The position numbers and the translations under genes are program-made. The notes under the pieces are model-generated. The model did not search any database. It was not told the DNA's origin and was given only the letters and a program-made list of their open reading frames with translations. Of a stretch of DNA of 51,474 nt, positions 17,347 through 25,542 are shown in pieces (the first letter of the stretch is position 1; every line of letters starts with the position of its first letter). The DNA comes from Xanthomonas cannabis pv. cannabis (GTDB lineage Bacteria; Pseudomonadota; Gammaproteobacteria; Xanthomonadales; Xanthomonadaceae): assembly GCF_000802365.1 (NCBI RefSeq), contig NZ_JSZE01000043.1:1-51474 (forward strand), given 5' to 3'.

Positions 17347-18198
17347 TCAGCCGGCTGCGGTGACGCCTGCCAGGCGGTGGCGACGCCACGCATTGCGCAG
17401 CACCGCCACCACCGTGCCCAGCCCGGCACCGCCCAGCAGGGCGACTGCCCACACCATCACGGCATTCGGGAACGCCCGCTGTTCCGGCACGTACAGCGGC
17501 CACGCCAGCGAGGTCTGGTAGGTATACCGTGCGGTCAGTCGCGCGATCAGATCGTCGCGCTCGGCCTTGATCGCGCGAATGGCGGTGGTGTTCTCGGTCA
17601 ACAGCACCCCGGCCAGCACCTGCGCAGGTGTCGCACCGGACCCGCCCTGCCCCGCGTGCAGCTGCTGCTGCAGCTGCTGGCGGGTGAGCGTGGCAACACG
17701 CAGGTCTTCGCTCAGCCCCTGCAGGCGGGTACGCGCCAGCGCGAGCGCGGCGGTGTTGGTGTCGCCGTGCAAGGTCTGCAGGACGGTCACGGTCGCCATG
17801 GCCAGGGTGCGCGCCTGCTGCGCCGATTCGGCACGGACGGTGATGCCGATCAGGTTGGCGTACGGGTCCGGATCCGGCTTGAGGCTGCCGCGGTATACCT
17901 GCGCGGCGCGGCTCTTCAGCGGCACGCCGGCCTGGCGCAGCACTGCATCCTGAAACAGCCGCGTCTTCATGCGGTCGATCACCCGCTGGAACGGCTCCAC
18001 CTTGGGGTCGCGGCCCGCCGGGGTCGGGCCGATCTCGCCCACCTGGATCCATGCAGTGGCTTCCCATTGCGGGGTGGCCACGCGCAGGAAAACGAAAGCC
18101 AGACCAAGCACCAGCACCAGTGCAGCCAGCACCCAGCGCCATTCGCGCCGGAGGATGCGCCACAGGTCGATCAGATAGATTTCGTCGTGTTGATTCAT
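17347..18198 (-). CDS. Wzz-like chain-length / polysaccharide co-polymerase protein
   Basis: 283 residues from the ATG at 18198. Topology is that of a polysaccharide co-polymerase: short cytoplasmic N-terminus (YLIDLWRILRREWRWVLAAL), a first membrane helix at about residues 20-37, a large periplasmic part with coiled-coil character, and a second helix near residues 248-268. The DLWRILRREW stretch and ATPQWEATAWIQVG are typical of the Wzz family. No tyrosine-kinase domain follows, so it is not a full GumC/Wzc system. It sits 43 bp after the polymerase gene, as expected for a protein that tunes chain length. Confidence 0.85.
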   Translation of the reverse strand: MNQHDEIYLIDLWRILRREWRWVLAALVLVLGLAFVFLRVATPQWEATAWIQVGEIGPTPAGRDPKVEPFQRVIDRMKTRLFQDAVLRQAGVPLKSRAAQVYRGSLKPDPDPYANLIGITVRAESAQQARTLAMATVTVLQTLHGDTNTAALALARTRLQGLSEDLRVATLTRQQLQQQLHAGQGGSGATPAQVLAGVLLTENTTAIRAIKAERDDLIARLTARYTYQTSLAWPLYVPEQRAFPNAVMVWAVALLGGAGLGTVVAVLRNAWRRHRLAGVTAAG

Positions 18199-18241
18199 GG
18201 TGCGCAGGCTCTGCAACGTGAGGGAGGACGTGGCCGTGTAC

Positions 18242-19384
18242 TTACACGGCAGACGGGCATGTGGCATGGCGGTTGGGCAGCAGCACGGTGCAGGCATGCA
18301 ACACCAGGCACAGCGCAATGAAGCCGAAGTTGGTCCAGGTAAACGCCTGTGGTGCAAAGGGCGACATCACGCAGGCATAGGCGATGCGCAGAAAGATCAG
18401 CACATGGAAGATCGACAACGACCGGTTGAGCCGGCGCACGCTCCACACCAAGCCCGCATACAGCGCCAGCAACGCCAGCAAGGCACCGGGGGCGCCCCAG
18501 GCCATCAAAAACGGGAAGAACTCGGTGCCCACGTTGATGTTGGGCGCGTCCAGCGGAATGCCGGTGCCGGCAGTGGCAATCGAGCCGCTGAAGGGCACCA
18601 GCTGGTTGATCAGGAAGCTGGCGTTGACGTAGCCCTTGGCGAGCATCGCGCCGAAGTTATAGGGCCCGGCGCTGATGTACAGCAGCAGCCATTGCAGCCC
18701 CTGCGGCATGGCACGGTAGAACGCACTGAACGGCAGCGCCACCGTGGCCAGCGAGCCAGACCGCAACGCGCCAAGCACCGAGAACACACCGCCGCCTGCC
18801 AGCAGCAACAAGCCGATGGTCTTCCACGGCAAGCGGCGTGCCGCATCGCGGCGCAGCAGCATCACCAGCACGAAGGAAAACAGCCCGGCAAAGATGCGGT
18901 TGCGGTCGATCACCACGATCGGGAAGACAAACCCCAGCGTCACCATCGCCGCGCGCAAGCCGCGGTGGCGTACGCACAGCAGCGCGATCGGCGGCAGGAT
19001 CCAGCACATATTGGAGATGTGCCGCACATGCGAGCGCGCCGGGCTCAAGGTTGCGTAAGACGCCGGATCGCTGAACAGCGGAATCGGAAACAGCACCACA
19101 TCGGCGATGCAGAACACGGTGACTACCGCCGCCAGGGTCAGTGCCAGGAAAGCGTCGCGGGTGCCGGCGTAGCGGTAGCGGCGGAAGTGCTCAGAGGTCG
19201 GTATTTTCGGCCCAGTGAGCATGTCCAGGACAAAGATCGCCGCCGCTCCTGCAACCAGCCATACAAGCCCTTGCGTATATCCCGTTGGCAGCTCATAAGT
19301 GGCAACCGTAATAAAGCAGCTAACGGCCATTGAAGGTGATAGATAGACACATGGCCTCCGCACCCACGTCATGAGCGAAGGCAT
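18242..19384 (-). CDS. O-antigen polymerase-like (Wzy) membrane protein
   Basis: 380 residues from the ATG at 19384, mostly hydrophobic, with about ten membrane segments and a larger periplasmic loop (about residues 205-260: YNFGAMLAKGYVNASFLINQL onward). Sequence conservation in Wzy proteins is low, so the call rests on topology, size, and position between the GT2/Wzx genes and the Wzz-like gene. The ATG shares one base with the stop of the GT2 gene (TGATG). It would polymerise lipid-linked repeat units in the periplasm. The 5' end shares the somewhat lower GC of the end of the GT2 gene. Confidence 0.75.
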   Translation of the reverse strand: MPSLMTWVRRPCVYLSPSMAVSCFITVATYELPTGYTQGLVWLVAGAAAIFVLDMLTGPKIPTSEHFRRYRYAGTRDAFLALTLAAVVTVFCIADVVLFPIPLFSDPASYATLSPARSHVRHISNMCWILPPIALLCVRHRGLRAAMVTLGFVFPIVVIDRNRIFAGLFSFVLVMLLRRDAARRLPWKTIGLLLLAGGGVFSVLGALRSGSLATVALPFSAFYRAMPQGLQWLLLYISAGPYNFGAMLAKGYVNASFLINQLVPFSGSIATAGTGIPLDAPNINVGTEFFPFLMAWGAPGALLALLALYAGLVWSVRRLNRSLSIFHVLIFLRIAYACVMSPFAPQAFTWTNFGFIALCLVLHACTVLLPNRHATCPSAV

Positions 19385-20322
19385 CAAGACGCTCTCCTGA
19401 TGGTGGAAAGCGCCAACGCAACAACACGCTTTTTTAGATACATCGACAAATGCCACGCCACAACAACGTAGCTTTTTTCTAGAAACGCGATCTTTGCGCG
19501 TATCAGGCTCAACCGAGCCTGCAACAGCTGACATTCGACACCGGAAAAAAAAGCACAGCTGCGTTCCGCCACCCGAGCGAATTCGCTGAGATTCGCCAAC
19601 CGTCTTTGCACATCACGTGTCTTACTGACATTCGTTCCATGCAGCCGATACGCACAGACCTTGACATCAATGAAACCAAGAGAATTACTAGCAACCAATC
19701 GTAGGAATAAGTCCCAGTCCTCAATCCTGAGCGTCTCGTCCCACGTCATCCCCCTGTCAAAGGCACTACGCCTGAGCATTGTCACCGCACCGCTGACAGC
19801 CCAGTTGCAGATGACAGCGCGACGGATGCCCGGGTCGGATGCGTACAACCGCTTGTCGGCGCGATGAAGGTCGCACATGGCGCTTGCATGCAGCAGCCTG
19901 CCCTCGCTATCGACAACGGATGCATCGCCAATCACTGCGAATTTATAGGGTGTGGCATCGAGATAGGCTACCTGTGCCTCGATTCCGCCGGGGATCAAAT
20001 AATCGTCGCTTGCGACCACACGCATGTATTCGCCCCGCGCGATTCGCCCGGCTTCATTCAGTGTGCCTGCAACACCCCGGTTCTCCCGCTGCACAAATTG
20101 CACCGGCAGCCGATGCCCGTGCTCCGCGACCCATTCCCCGATCTTCTCGGCAGTGGCATCGCTGGAGCCATCGTCGATGATGACGATCTCCTTGCACGGG
20201 TAAGGCTCTTCCAGCACGCTGTCCAGGCAGCGCTGGACGAAGCGCGCGTGGTTGAATGCCGGGATCAGCACCGACACCAGCGGCCAGTGTGCACGCTCCG
20301 ACGGTGGCATTCGGTCGCTCAC
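19384..20322 (-). CDS. GT2-family glycosyltransferase
   Basis: 312 residues from a GTG at 20322 that overlaps the flippase stop (GTGA); an ATG at 20310 is the alternative. The GT-A core is clear: VSVLIPAFNHARFVQRCLDS, EIVIIDDGSSDATAEKI, the metal-site region YMRVVASDDYLIPGG and a later ED-type motif RIEDWDLFLRL. It should add one sugar of the repeat unit using a nucleotide sugar. The last third of the gene (about 19385-19750) is visibly richer in A/T than its neighbours and carries runs such as TTTTTTAG, which suggests this part was exchanged or acquired more recently. Confidence 0.88.
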   Translation of the reverse strand: MSDRMPPSERAHWPLVSVLIPAFNHARFVQRCLDSVLEEPYPCKEIVIIDDGSSDATAEKIGEWVAEHGHRLPVQFVQRENRGVAGTLNEAGRIARGEYMRVVASDDYLIPGGIEAQVAYLDATPYKFAVIGDASVVDSEGRLLHASAMCDLHRADKRLYASDPGIRRAVICNWAVSGAVTMLRRSAFDRGMTWDETLRIEDWDLFLRLVASNSLGFIDVKVCAYRLHGTNVSKTRDVQRRLANLSEFARVAERSCAFFSGVECQLLQARLSLIRAKIAFLEKSYVVVAWHLSMYLKKRVVALALSTIRRAS

Positions 20323-21572
20323 GCCGGTTGCACCAGGTAGCGACGCACCACCACGATGTTGAACAGCAGATAGAGCACGTAGTTGGCGACGAACGCGTAC
20401 ATCGCACCGACCAGGCCGAAGTGCGCGGTGAACAGGTACACCAACCCCAGATAACTGGCCGCAAACACGCATTCGGACAGCACGAACACGCGCGTCATCG
20501 CCTTGGCCAGCATCACATACGACAACACGAAGGCGGCGATCTTGACCACGTCGCCGAGCAGTTGCGGCGCGTACAACGCCCTGGCCGGGGAAAATCCTTG
20601 GTCGAACAGCACCCAGGTTACCCAGTCGCGGCAGATATAGACGCCCAGCGCCATGACGATCACCGCAGGCATCACATAGCGGTACGCGGCGCGCAGCTCG
20701 CGCCCCAGCGCGGCACGCTCGTGCAACGAGGCCAGCTTGGGCAGGTAATACACATTGATGGCGGTGGTGAAGAACAGCAGGTATGCATCCGACACCCGGC
20801 TCACGGCCTGCCAGTAGCCGACCTGCTGCCAGCCGAACTGCGCGACCAGATGGTCACGCACCAGCATGACCACCATTTGCGGCACCAGCGTGGAGGTCAG
20901 CGTCATCACCGAAAACGCGGCCAGACGACGCGCCATCGGCGCATCGAAGCGCATGCGCAACATCTCGCGTCGAAAGTACGGGCTGGCCCGCAAGGCCGGC
21001 ACGCCGGCCAGCAGCCACAGCACCTGTCCCAGCACCAGCGCCAGCAACGCGCCCTGCAACTGGGCCCGGCTGGACAACCACGCCACCAAGGCCACGCTCA
21101 ATACCGCACCGCTCACCTGCACCACGGCCAAGCGGCGCACGTCCATGAAGCCGTTGATCACGGCAAGAATGTAATTGACCACTGCGATGCCCAGCTGCGC
21201 GATCGCCAGCACGCAGATCAGCGGCCGGTAGCCGGCATCGCCCAGCAGGCGCTCGGCGAGCGCTTGGCTGAACAGCAGTGCCAGCACGGCCAGCACGCAG
21301 GAGGCGCAAAACGCATACCACAGCGCCGTGCCCAGCAGGCGTGCCTGGGCCTGCGGGTCGCCGCGATATTCGGCCACATACTTGACGATCCCGGCGCTGA
21401 TGCCGCCACCGGCCAGCACCGCCAGCACCGACATCAGATTGAGGAACTGCCCGAGCCGGCCCACCCCTTGCGGCCCGGCATGGATGGCCACCAGCTTGAC
21501 CACCACCAGTGCAGCGAGCAGCTTGGCCAACGTCGCAACGCCGGTATAGGCGCTGCTGCGCAGCAGATTCAT
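20319..21572 (-). CDS. Wzx-type oligosaccharide flippase
   Basis: 417 residues from the ATG at 21572, which overlaps the aminotransferase stop (ATGA). About 12 membrane helices are apparent. The N-terminal pattern SSAYTGVATLAKLLAALVVVK and KLVAIHAGPQGVGRLGQFLNL is characteristic of the Wzx/WzxE polysaccharide translocase family, as is AFSVMTLTSTLVPQMVVM. It would flip a lipid-linked repeat unit from the cytoplasmic to the periplasmic leaflet. With the Wzy- and Wzz-like genes downstream, it defines a Wzx/Wzy-dependent glycan pathway. Confidence 0.9.
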   Translation of the reverse strand: MNLLRSSAYTGVATLAKLLAALVVVKLVAIHAGPQGVGRLGQFLNLMSVLAVLAGGGISAGIVKYVAEYRGDPQAQARLLGTALWYAFCASCVLAVLALLFSQALAERLLGDAGYRPLICVLAIAQLGIAVVNYILAVINGFMDVRRLAVVQVSGAVLSVALVAWLSSRAQLQGALLALVLGQVLWLLAGVPALRASPYFRREMLRMRFDAPMARRLAAFSVMTLTSTLVPQMVVMLVRDHLVAQFGWQQVGYWQAVSRVSDAYLLFFTTAINVYYLPKLASLHERAALGRELRAAYRYVMPAVIVMALGVYICRDWVTWVLFDQGFSPARALYAPQLLGDVVKIAAFVLSYVMLAKAMTRVFVLSECVFAASYLGLVYLFTAHFGLVGAMYAFVANYVLYLLFNIVVVRRYLVQPA

Positions 21573-22693
21573 GTGCGGGCGCCGAAGGATTGGCATGCGT
21601 CAATCACCCGCTGCACCGACGCGGTATCAAGCGTCGGGTTCATCGGCAGACTGAGCACCTCCGCATGCAGGCGCTCGCTGACCGGCAGGCAGGCATCGCC
21701 CAGGGTGGCGTAGGCCGGCTGCCGATGCGGCGGCACCGGGTAATGAATCTGGGTGTGGATGCCATGGCGCAGCAGATGCGCCTGCAACGCATCGCGCTGC
21801 GGGCTACGCACCACGAACAGATGCCAGACATGCTGCTCGTCGCTGACCACAGTCGGCAGCGTGATCGAGGGGTTGTCGATCCCCTGCAGATAGCGCTGCG
21901 CCACCTCGCGCCGCAGCGCGATCTCTTCGTCCAGATAGCCAAGCTTGACCCGCAGCAAGGCGGCCTGCAGCTCATCCAGGCGCGAGTTAACGCCCTGATA
22001 CAGGTGGTGATACTTCACCTCCGAGCCGTAGTTGCGCAGCGCGCGAATGCGCTCGGCCAGATGGGTATCGGCGGTGACCACCACGCCGCCGTCGCCCAGC
22101 GCACCAAGATTCTTGGTCGGAAAGAAACTGAAAGCGGCGGCATCGCCGAAGGCACCGGCGCGCCGGCCGTGCGCCATCGCACCGTGCGCCTGCGCCGCAT
22201 CTTCGATCAACAGCAGCCCGTAGCGGTGAGCCAGCGTCTGCAACGCCGCCATATCGGCCAGCTGACCGTACAGGTGCACTGCCATGATGGCGCGGGTGCG
22301 TGGCCCGATCGCCTTTTCCACACTGGCCGGATCCATGTTGAAGGTGGCCGGATCCGGCTCCACCGGCACCAGCACCAGATGGTTCTGGCTGATCGCCAGA
22401 AAGGTGGCAATGAAGGTGTTGGCCGGCACGATGATTTCATCGCCCTCGCGCAGCGCGCCAAGCTCCCGATAGCCACGCAGGATCAACGACAGCGCATCCA
22501 GGCCATTGCCCACGCCCACGGCATGGGCGGTGCCACAGTAACTGGCAAACTCTTCTTCAAAGCCGGCCAGCTCCTGGCCCAGCACGTACCAGCCGGCATC
22601 GATCACCCGCGCGGCGGCGGCCTTGAGTTCGTCCGCATAGCGCGCGTTGACCGCGCGCAAATCCAGGAAAGGCACCTCCATAGAACCGATCAT
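21569..22693 (-). CDS. DegT/DnrJ/EryC1-type sugar aminotransferase (FdtB-like)
   Basis: 374 residues from the ATG at 22693 (ATG at 22681 is also possible), directly after the FdtA stop. Features of the PLP-dependent family: VGVGNGLDALSLILRG, IIVPANTFIATFLAI, LIEDAAQAHGA and the Schiff-base lysine in FSFFPTKNLGALGDGG (about K194). Best-fitting role: transamination of a dTDP-3-keto-6-deoxyhexose made by the adjacent 3,4-ketoisomerase, giving dTDP-3-amino-3,6-dideoxyhexose (Fuc3N or Qui3N). Neither the acetyltransferase nor the dTDP-sugar genes (rmlA, rmlB) are in the cluster, so those steps must come from elsewhere. Confidence 0.88.
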   Translation of the reverse strand: MIGSMEVPFLDLRAVNARYADELKAAAARVIDAGWYVLGQELAGFEEEFASYCGTAHAVGVGNGLDALSLILRGYRELGALREGDEIIVPANTFIATFLAISQNHLVLVPVEPDPATFNMDPASVEKAIGPRTRAIMAVHLYGQLADMAALQTLAHRYGLLLIEDAAQAHGAMAHGRRAGAFGDAAAFSFFPTKNLGALGDGGVVVTADTHLAERIRALRNYGSEVKYHHLYQGVNSRLDELQAALLRVKLGYLDEEIALRREVAQRYLQGIDNPSITLPTVVSDEQHVWHLFVVRSPQRDALQAHLLRHGIHTQIHYPVPPHRQPAYATLGDACLPVSERLHAEVLSLPMNPTLDTASVQRVIDACQSFGART

Positions 22694-23164
22694 CTACGAC
22701 TGCACTCCTAGCAAGGCGCGCTGTTCGGAAGGAACCTGATGTGTATTCATCGGATCTTTGCCACCACGCACTTCGCTCAGGAATTGGTCGTAGTCCAGGA
22801 TGTAGTCGCCCGGGTCGTAGAACTGGTCGGCCAGCACCATCAGCACGCAGTCGGGGCTGAAGTGATACAGGTCGCGCCACACCATGCGGCCAAGCAGCAG
22901 GCCTTGCGCCGGGTCGTCCAGCACCACTTCGGTCGGCCCATCGCCCTTGCCTTCGTCCAGCAGGATCCTCACCGAGCCGTGCAAGGCCACCGCAAGCTGA
23001 TTGAGCTGGCGGTGCGCGTGCTGTCCGCGGTGCACGCCACTGCGGGTGCCGAACAGGTAGTACACGCGGCGTATCTCGAACGGGACATCGCGCTGCTGCT
23101 CCAACGACACGAGCAGGCCGCGATCATCACCGTGGGTATGCAACTGGATGGGTTCGAAGGCCAT
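22694..23164 (-). CDS. fdtA: FdtA/WxcM-type dTDP-6-deoxy-hex-4-ulose 3,4-ketoisomerase
   Basis: 156 residues, a small cupin of the FdtA/QdtA family. Family features include DDRGLLVSLEQQRDVPFEIRR... beginning with HTHGDDRG, the stretch YYLFGTRSGVHRGQHAH with its His-rich active site, and VWRDLYHFSPDCVLMVLAD. The enzyme moves the keto group of dTDP-4-keto-6-deoxyglucose from C4 to C3 ahead of amination. It is the first gene of the long minus-strand operon, followed directly by the aminotransferase. Xanthomonas campestris has a related fusion, WxcM, in its lipopolysaccharide cluster; here the domain stands alone. The exact sugar (galacto or gluco) cannot be told. Confidence 0.85.
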   Translation of the reverse strand: MAFEPIQLHTHGDDRGLLVSLEQQRDVPFEIRRVYYLFGTRSGVHRGQHAHRQLNQLAVALHGSVRILLDEGKGDGPTEVVLDDPAQGLLLGRMVWRDLYHFSPDCVLMVLADQFYDPGDYILDYDQFLSEVRGGKDPMNTHQVPSEQRALLGVQS

Positions 23165-23227
23165 GATCCGGGGGCGTTACCGCTGACTGCACGTAGTGCG
23201 ACATGCCTGAGTGCGCCGCGATGCGCG

Positions 23228-23241
23228 AAAGGTTGCGCCAC
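23228..23241 (+). promoter_or_regulatory. Partial copy of the shared cluster element
   Basis: AAAGGTTGCGCCAC shares its first nine bases with the 18-bp elements at 8649 and 23329. It faces the copy at 23329-23346 as an inverted repeat about 87 bp away. A nine-base match alone is weak evidence; its location in the same promoter gap is what makes it worth noting. Confidence 0.25.
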
Positions 23242-23328
23242 GCCGGGGCCCTGCGAAGCGGCGTGCGCGCAAGCGCAGCACCAGGCGTGGCGCAGCGCCG
23301 ATGCCCCGCCGCCGCGATAAAAATTCGT

Positions 23329-23346
23329 TGTGGCGATGCAACCTTT
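23329..23346 (-). promoter_or_regulatory. Shared cluster element, copy B (AAAGGTTGCATCG box)
   Basis: Read on the minus strand this is AAAGGTTGCATCGCCACA, 17 of 18 bases identical to the copy at 8649-8666. It starts the region about 165 bp upstream of fdtA, and an A/T-rich stretch (AACGAATTTTTAT) follows directly downstream, which could hold a -10 region. TTGCAT could serve as a -35 box. Role inferred. Confidence 0.5.
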
Positions 23347-23475
23347 CATCGGCATCGCCGCACATATCGGTGCACGTTCACCTGGCCGCAGCTTGGCCGG
23401 CGTGGGGAGCCAGGCCTGGCAGCGCGACACGCATTGCCGGAACCAACGACCACCACCGGTGAGGACACCGACCAG

Positions 23476-24096
23476 ATGCGTTCTTCCCCTCAGGCTTCCG
23501 ACCCGGCGGGCAGCGCCGATGCCACCGCGCTGCCCTCGGCACCAGACACCGCGCCGGCCACGCGCGTCATTCCGCTTCCTAAACCGATGCGCGTGCTGCA
23601 CTGGCTCACGGTGCTGTGCCTGGTGATGGCGGCCAGCCTGATCCTGCTGCGCGCCGAACTGGATGGTCGCGCAGTGCGTCAGTGGCTGTTGGAAGGCCAC
23701 CGCCACTTTGGCCTGATGGTGTTGCTGCTGTTCGTGTTGCGCGTCGGACTGCGCCTGCGTCTGCGCAAGCTGCCGCCCGGCCCGCCCTCCCCGCTGATCA
23801 CCCGCTTGCTGGCCGGTGCCACCCACCTGGCCATGTACGGCCTGATGCTCGCACTGCCGCTGATCGGCTGGTCGCTGAGCAATGCCTTCGGCAAGACGGT
23901 GTATCTGTTCGGCCTGCCGCTGCCGAACCTGATCGAGGTGGACGCGGATCTCGGCGACACCCTGGGCACCTGGCACCTGAACGCGGCCTGGGCGCTGCTG
24001 GCGCTGGTGCTGCTGCACATCGGTGCCGCGCTCTGGCATCACCTGGTGTTGCGCGATGGCCTGTTGCGCCGCGTGTTGCCGGGCAAGCACGCATGA
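23476..24096 (+). CDS. Cytochrome b561-family membrane protein
   Basis: 206 residues from the ATG at 23476. After a Pro/Ala-rich leader of about 35 residues there are four membrane helices, each side carrying histidines suited to bind two b hemes: VLHWLTVLCLVMA (first helix), EGHRHFGLMVLLLFVLRV (second), GATHLAMYGLMLALPLIGW (third) and GTWHLNAAWALLALVLLHIGAALWHHL (fourth). This is the bacterial b561 (YceJ/CybB-like) layout, an inner-membrane quinol or electron-transfer unit. It is the first gene of an apparent operon with the cytochrome-porin (65-bp gap) and the soluble cytochrome c, so it could hand electrons to, or take them from, those proteins. Confidence 0.88.
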   Translation: MRSSPQASDPAGSADATALPSAPDTAPATRVIPLPKPMRVLHWLTVLCLVMAASLILLRAELDGRAVRQWLLEGHRHFGLMVLLLFVLRVGLRLRLRKLPPGPPSPLITRLLAGATHLAMYGLMLALPLIGWSLSNAFGKTVYLFGLPLPNLIEVDADLGDTLGTWHLNAAWALLALVLLHIGAALWHHLVLRDGLLRRVLPGKHA

Positions 24097-24161
24097 GCCC
24101 TCGCCCGTTCTCCGCACGCATCCATTCCGTTGCATTCCGTCCCGCCGAACAAGGACTTTCC

Positions 24162-25508
24162 ATGCCCAACTCCCAGCCCGCTCCGCGCCGCGCCACCGCC
24201 TCGCGTGCCGCCTCCCTGACGTCGTTGCTGTGCGTCACCGGCCCGTTGCTGCTGATGGCGAGCAACCAGGCGCAGGCGGTTGCCGCCTTCGCACGCCAGA
24301 CCGGTTCGTCCTGCGCTGATTGCCACATCGGCTCGTACGGCCCCTCGCTCACGCCGTATGGCATGCGCTTCAAGCTCGGCGGTTTCACCGATACCGACGG
24401 CAACGGCACCAAGATCCCGGTGTCCGGCCAGCTCACCTGGTCGCGCAACAACCCCAGCCGTGGCGACAGCACCGCACGCCTGACCCAGGCCGACCTGTAT
24501 CTGGCCGGCCGCGTCAGCGACAACGTCGGCGGCTACTCCAAGATCCGCTCCAACAACAGCGGCAATGCCACCTTCGATACGCGCCTCGACGACGTCGATC
24601 TGCGCTTCGTGACCAAGCCGTTCCAGCTGGCCGGCAAGGACACCATGGTCGGTGTCAGCGTCAACAACAATCCGGGCATCTCCGACCCGATCCACGTGTT
24701 GCCCAATGCCTCCACGCTGACCCCGGCGTCCAACGGCGGCGCCTCCACCATGCTCAGCTCCTCGTCGCTGTCCAACCGCGTCATCGGTGCCAGCGTGTAC
24801 GGGCTGTACGACAAGAACTGGTACGGCGAAGTGGGCAGCTACAGCGCCTTGTCGCCGTCTGCGCAGGACCGCCTCGGCTGGCCGATCAACGGCGACCCGG
24901 GCAAGCTCAGCGACACCACCTACGCGCGCGTGGCCTACATGAAGGACATGAAGCGGCAGTTCTTCTCGGTGGGCCTGACCGCGCTCAACACGCGTCGCCA
25001 GCGCCCGCGCAACGGGCCCAGCGACGACCTCACCGACTTCGGCTACGACCTCACCTACCAGTTCCTCGGCACGCGCGAGCACGTGGCGTCGCTGGCCTAC
25101 GTCAACATCTACGAGCGCCGCAAATATGGCAGCCCGCTGATTCCGTCCGACCCGACCATGCCGGCGCTGGACCGCGGCAGCGTGCGCGATCAGACCTTCA
25201 GCGTGAACTACGCGTTCAAGCAAACCTATGGCGTGCTGGCCGCGCACATGATCAACACCGGCTCGTTCGATGCGGCGCGCTATTCGCCGGTGGGCATCCC
25301 CGACACCACCAGCAATCTGATCCTGCTTTACTGGAGCCCGTTCGGCCGCGAAGGCACCTACACCGCCAACGCCAACCTGCGCGTTTCCGCTGGCTGGTTC
25401 CGGTTCGACAAATTCAACGGCAGCACCTCCAACGTGTTCCGGGGCCCGCCGATCACCAATCCTCGCGATCTCGACAGCTTCTCGCTGTCGGTCAACCTGG
25501 CGTTCTGA
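24162..25508 (+). CDS. Fused monoheme cytochrome-porin, Cyc2-like
   Basis: 448 residues with an N-terminal secretion signal (hydrophobic SLLCVTGPLLLMASN, then AQA). Right after it comes FARQTGSSCADCH, with one CxxCH heme site at C51-H55, then SLTPYGMRFKLGGFTDT. The rest reads as alternating strands of an outer-membrane beta-barrel (SRNNPSRGDSTARLTQADLY; TYARVAYMKDMKRQFFSVGL) and ends in Phe, the usual barrel-assembly signal. The FARQTGxxCxxCH signature, single heme and barrel of this length match Cyc2, the outer-membrane cytochrome-porin of iron oxidisers (family knowledge). Iron oxidation is not implied: relatives occur in bacteria not known to do it. A purine-rich AAGGAC precedes the ATG. 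Heme attachment would depend on the ccm genes 4 kb downstream. Confidence 0.75.
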   Translation: MPNSQPAPRRATASRAASLTSLLCVTGPLLLMASNQAQAVAAFARQTGSSCADCHIGSYGPSLTPYGMRFKLGGFTDTDGNGTKIPVSGQLTWSRNNPSRGDSTARLTQADLYLAGRVSDNVGGYSKIRSNNSGNATFDTRLDDVDLRFVTKPFQLAGKDTMVGVSVNNNPGISDPIHVLPNASTLTPASNGGASTMLSSSSLSNRVIGASVYGLYDKNWYGEVGSYSALSPSAQDRLGWPINGDPGKLSDTTYARVAYMKDMKRQFFSVGLTALNTRRQRPRNGPSDDLTDFGYDLTYQFLGTREHVASLAYVNIYERRKYGSPLIPSDPTMPALDRGSVRDQTFSVNYAFKQTYGVLAAHMINTGSFDAARYSPVGIPDTTSNLILLYWSPFGREGTYTANANLRVSAGWFRFDKFNGSTSNVFRGPPITNPRDLDSFSLSVNLAF

Positions 25509-25542
25509 TCCCCCACCGTTGCACGCAACCGTACGGACTCAT

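Larger units (their letters stand above)
23165..23475. other. Intergenic region between divergent fdtA and cytochrome b561 genes
   Basis: 311 bp between two divergently transcribed blocks, so it should hold the promoter of the long minus-strand operon and that of the cytochrome operon. It contains the AAAGGTTGCATCG element on the minus strand (23329-23346) and a shorter match on the plus strand (23228-23241), about 100 bp apart in inverted orientation. A GGAACC at 23439-23444 lies before the cytochrome gene without a matching partner box. No coding frame is convincing. Confidence 0.6.

Noticed and set aside
17069..18163. Long N-terminal extension of the methyltransferase frame
   Set aside because: It overlaps the Wzz-like gene in another frame and shows no protein character; the ATG at 17068 has a good ribosome binding site.
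23439..23466. GGAACC box before cytochrome b561 as a second ECF promoter
   Set aside because: No GTCT-like box at the right distance (GTGAGG at best), and it would leave almost no leader before the ATG.
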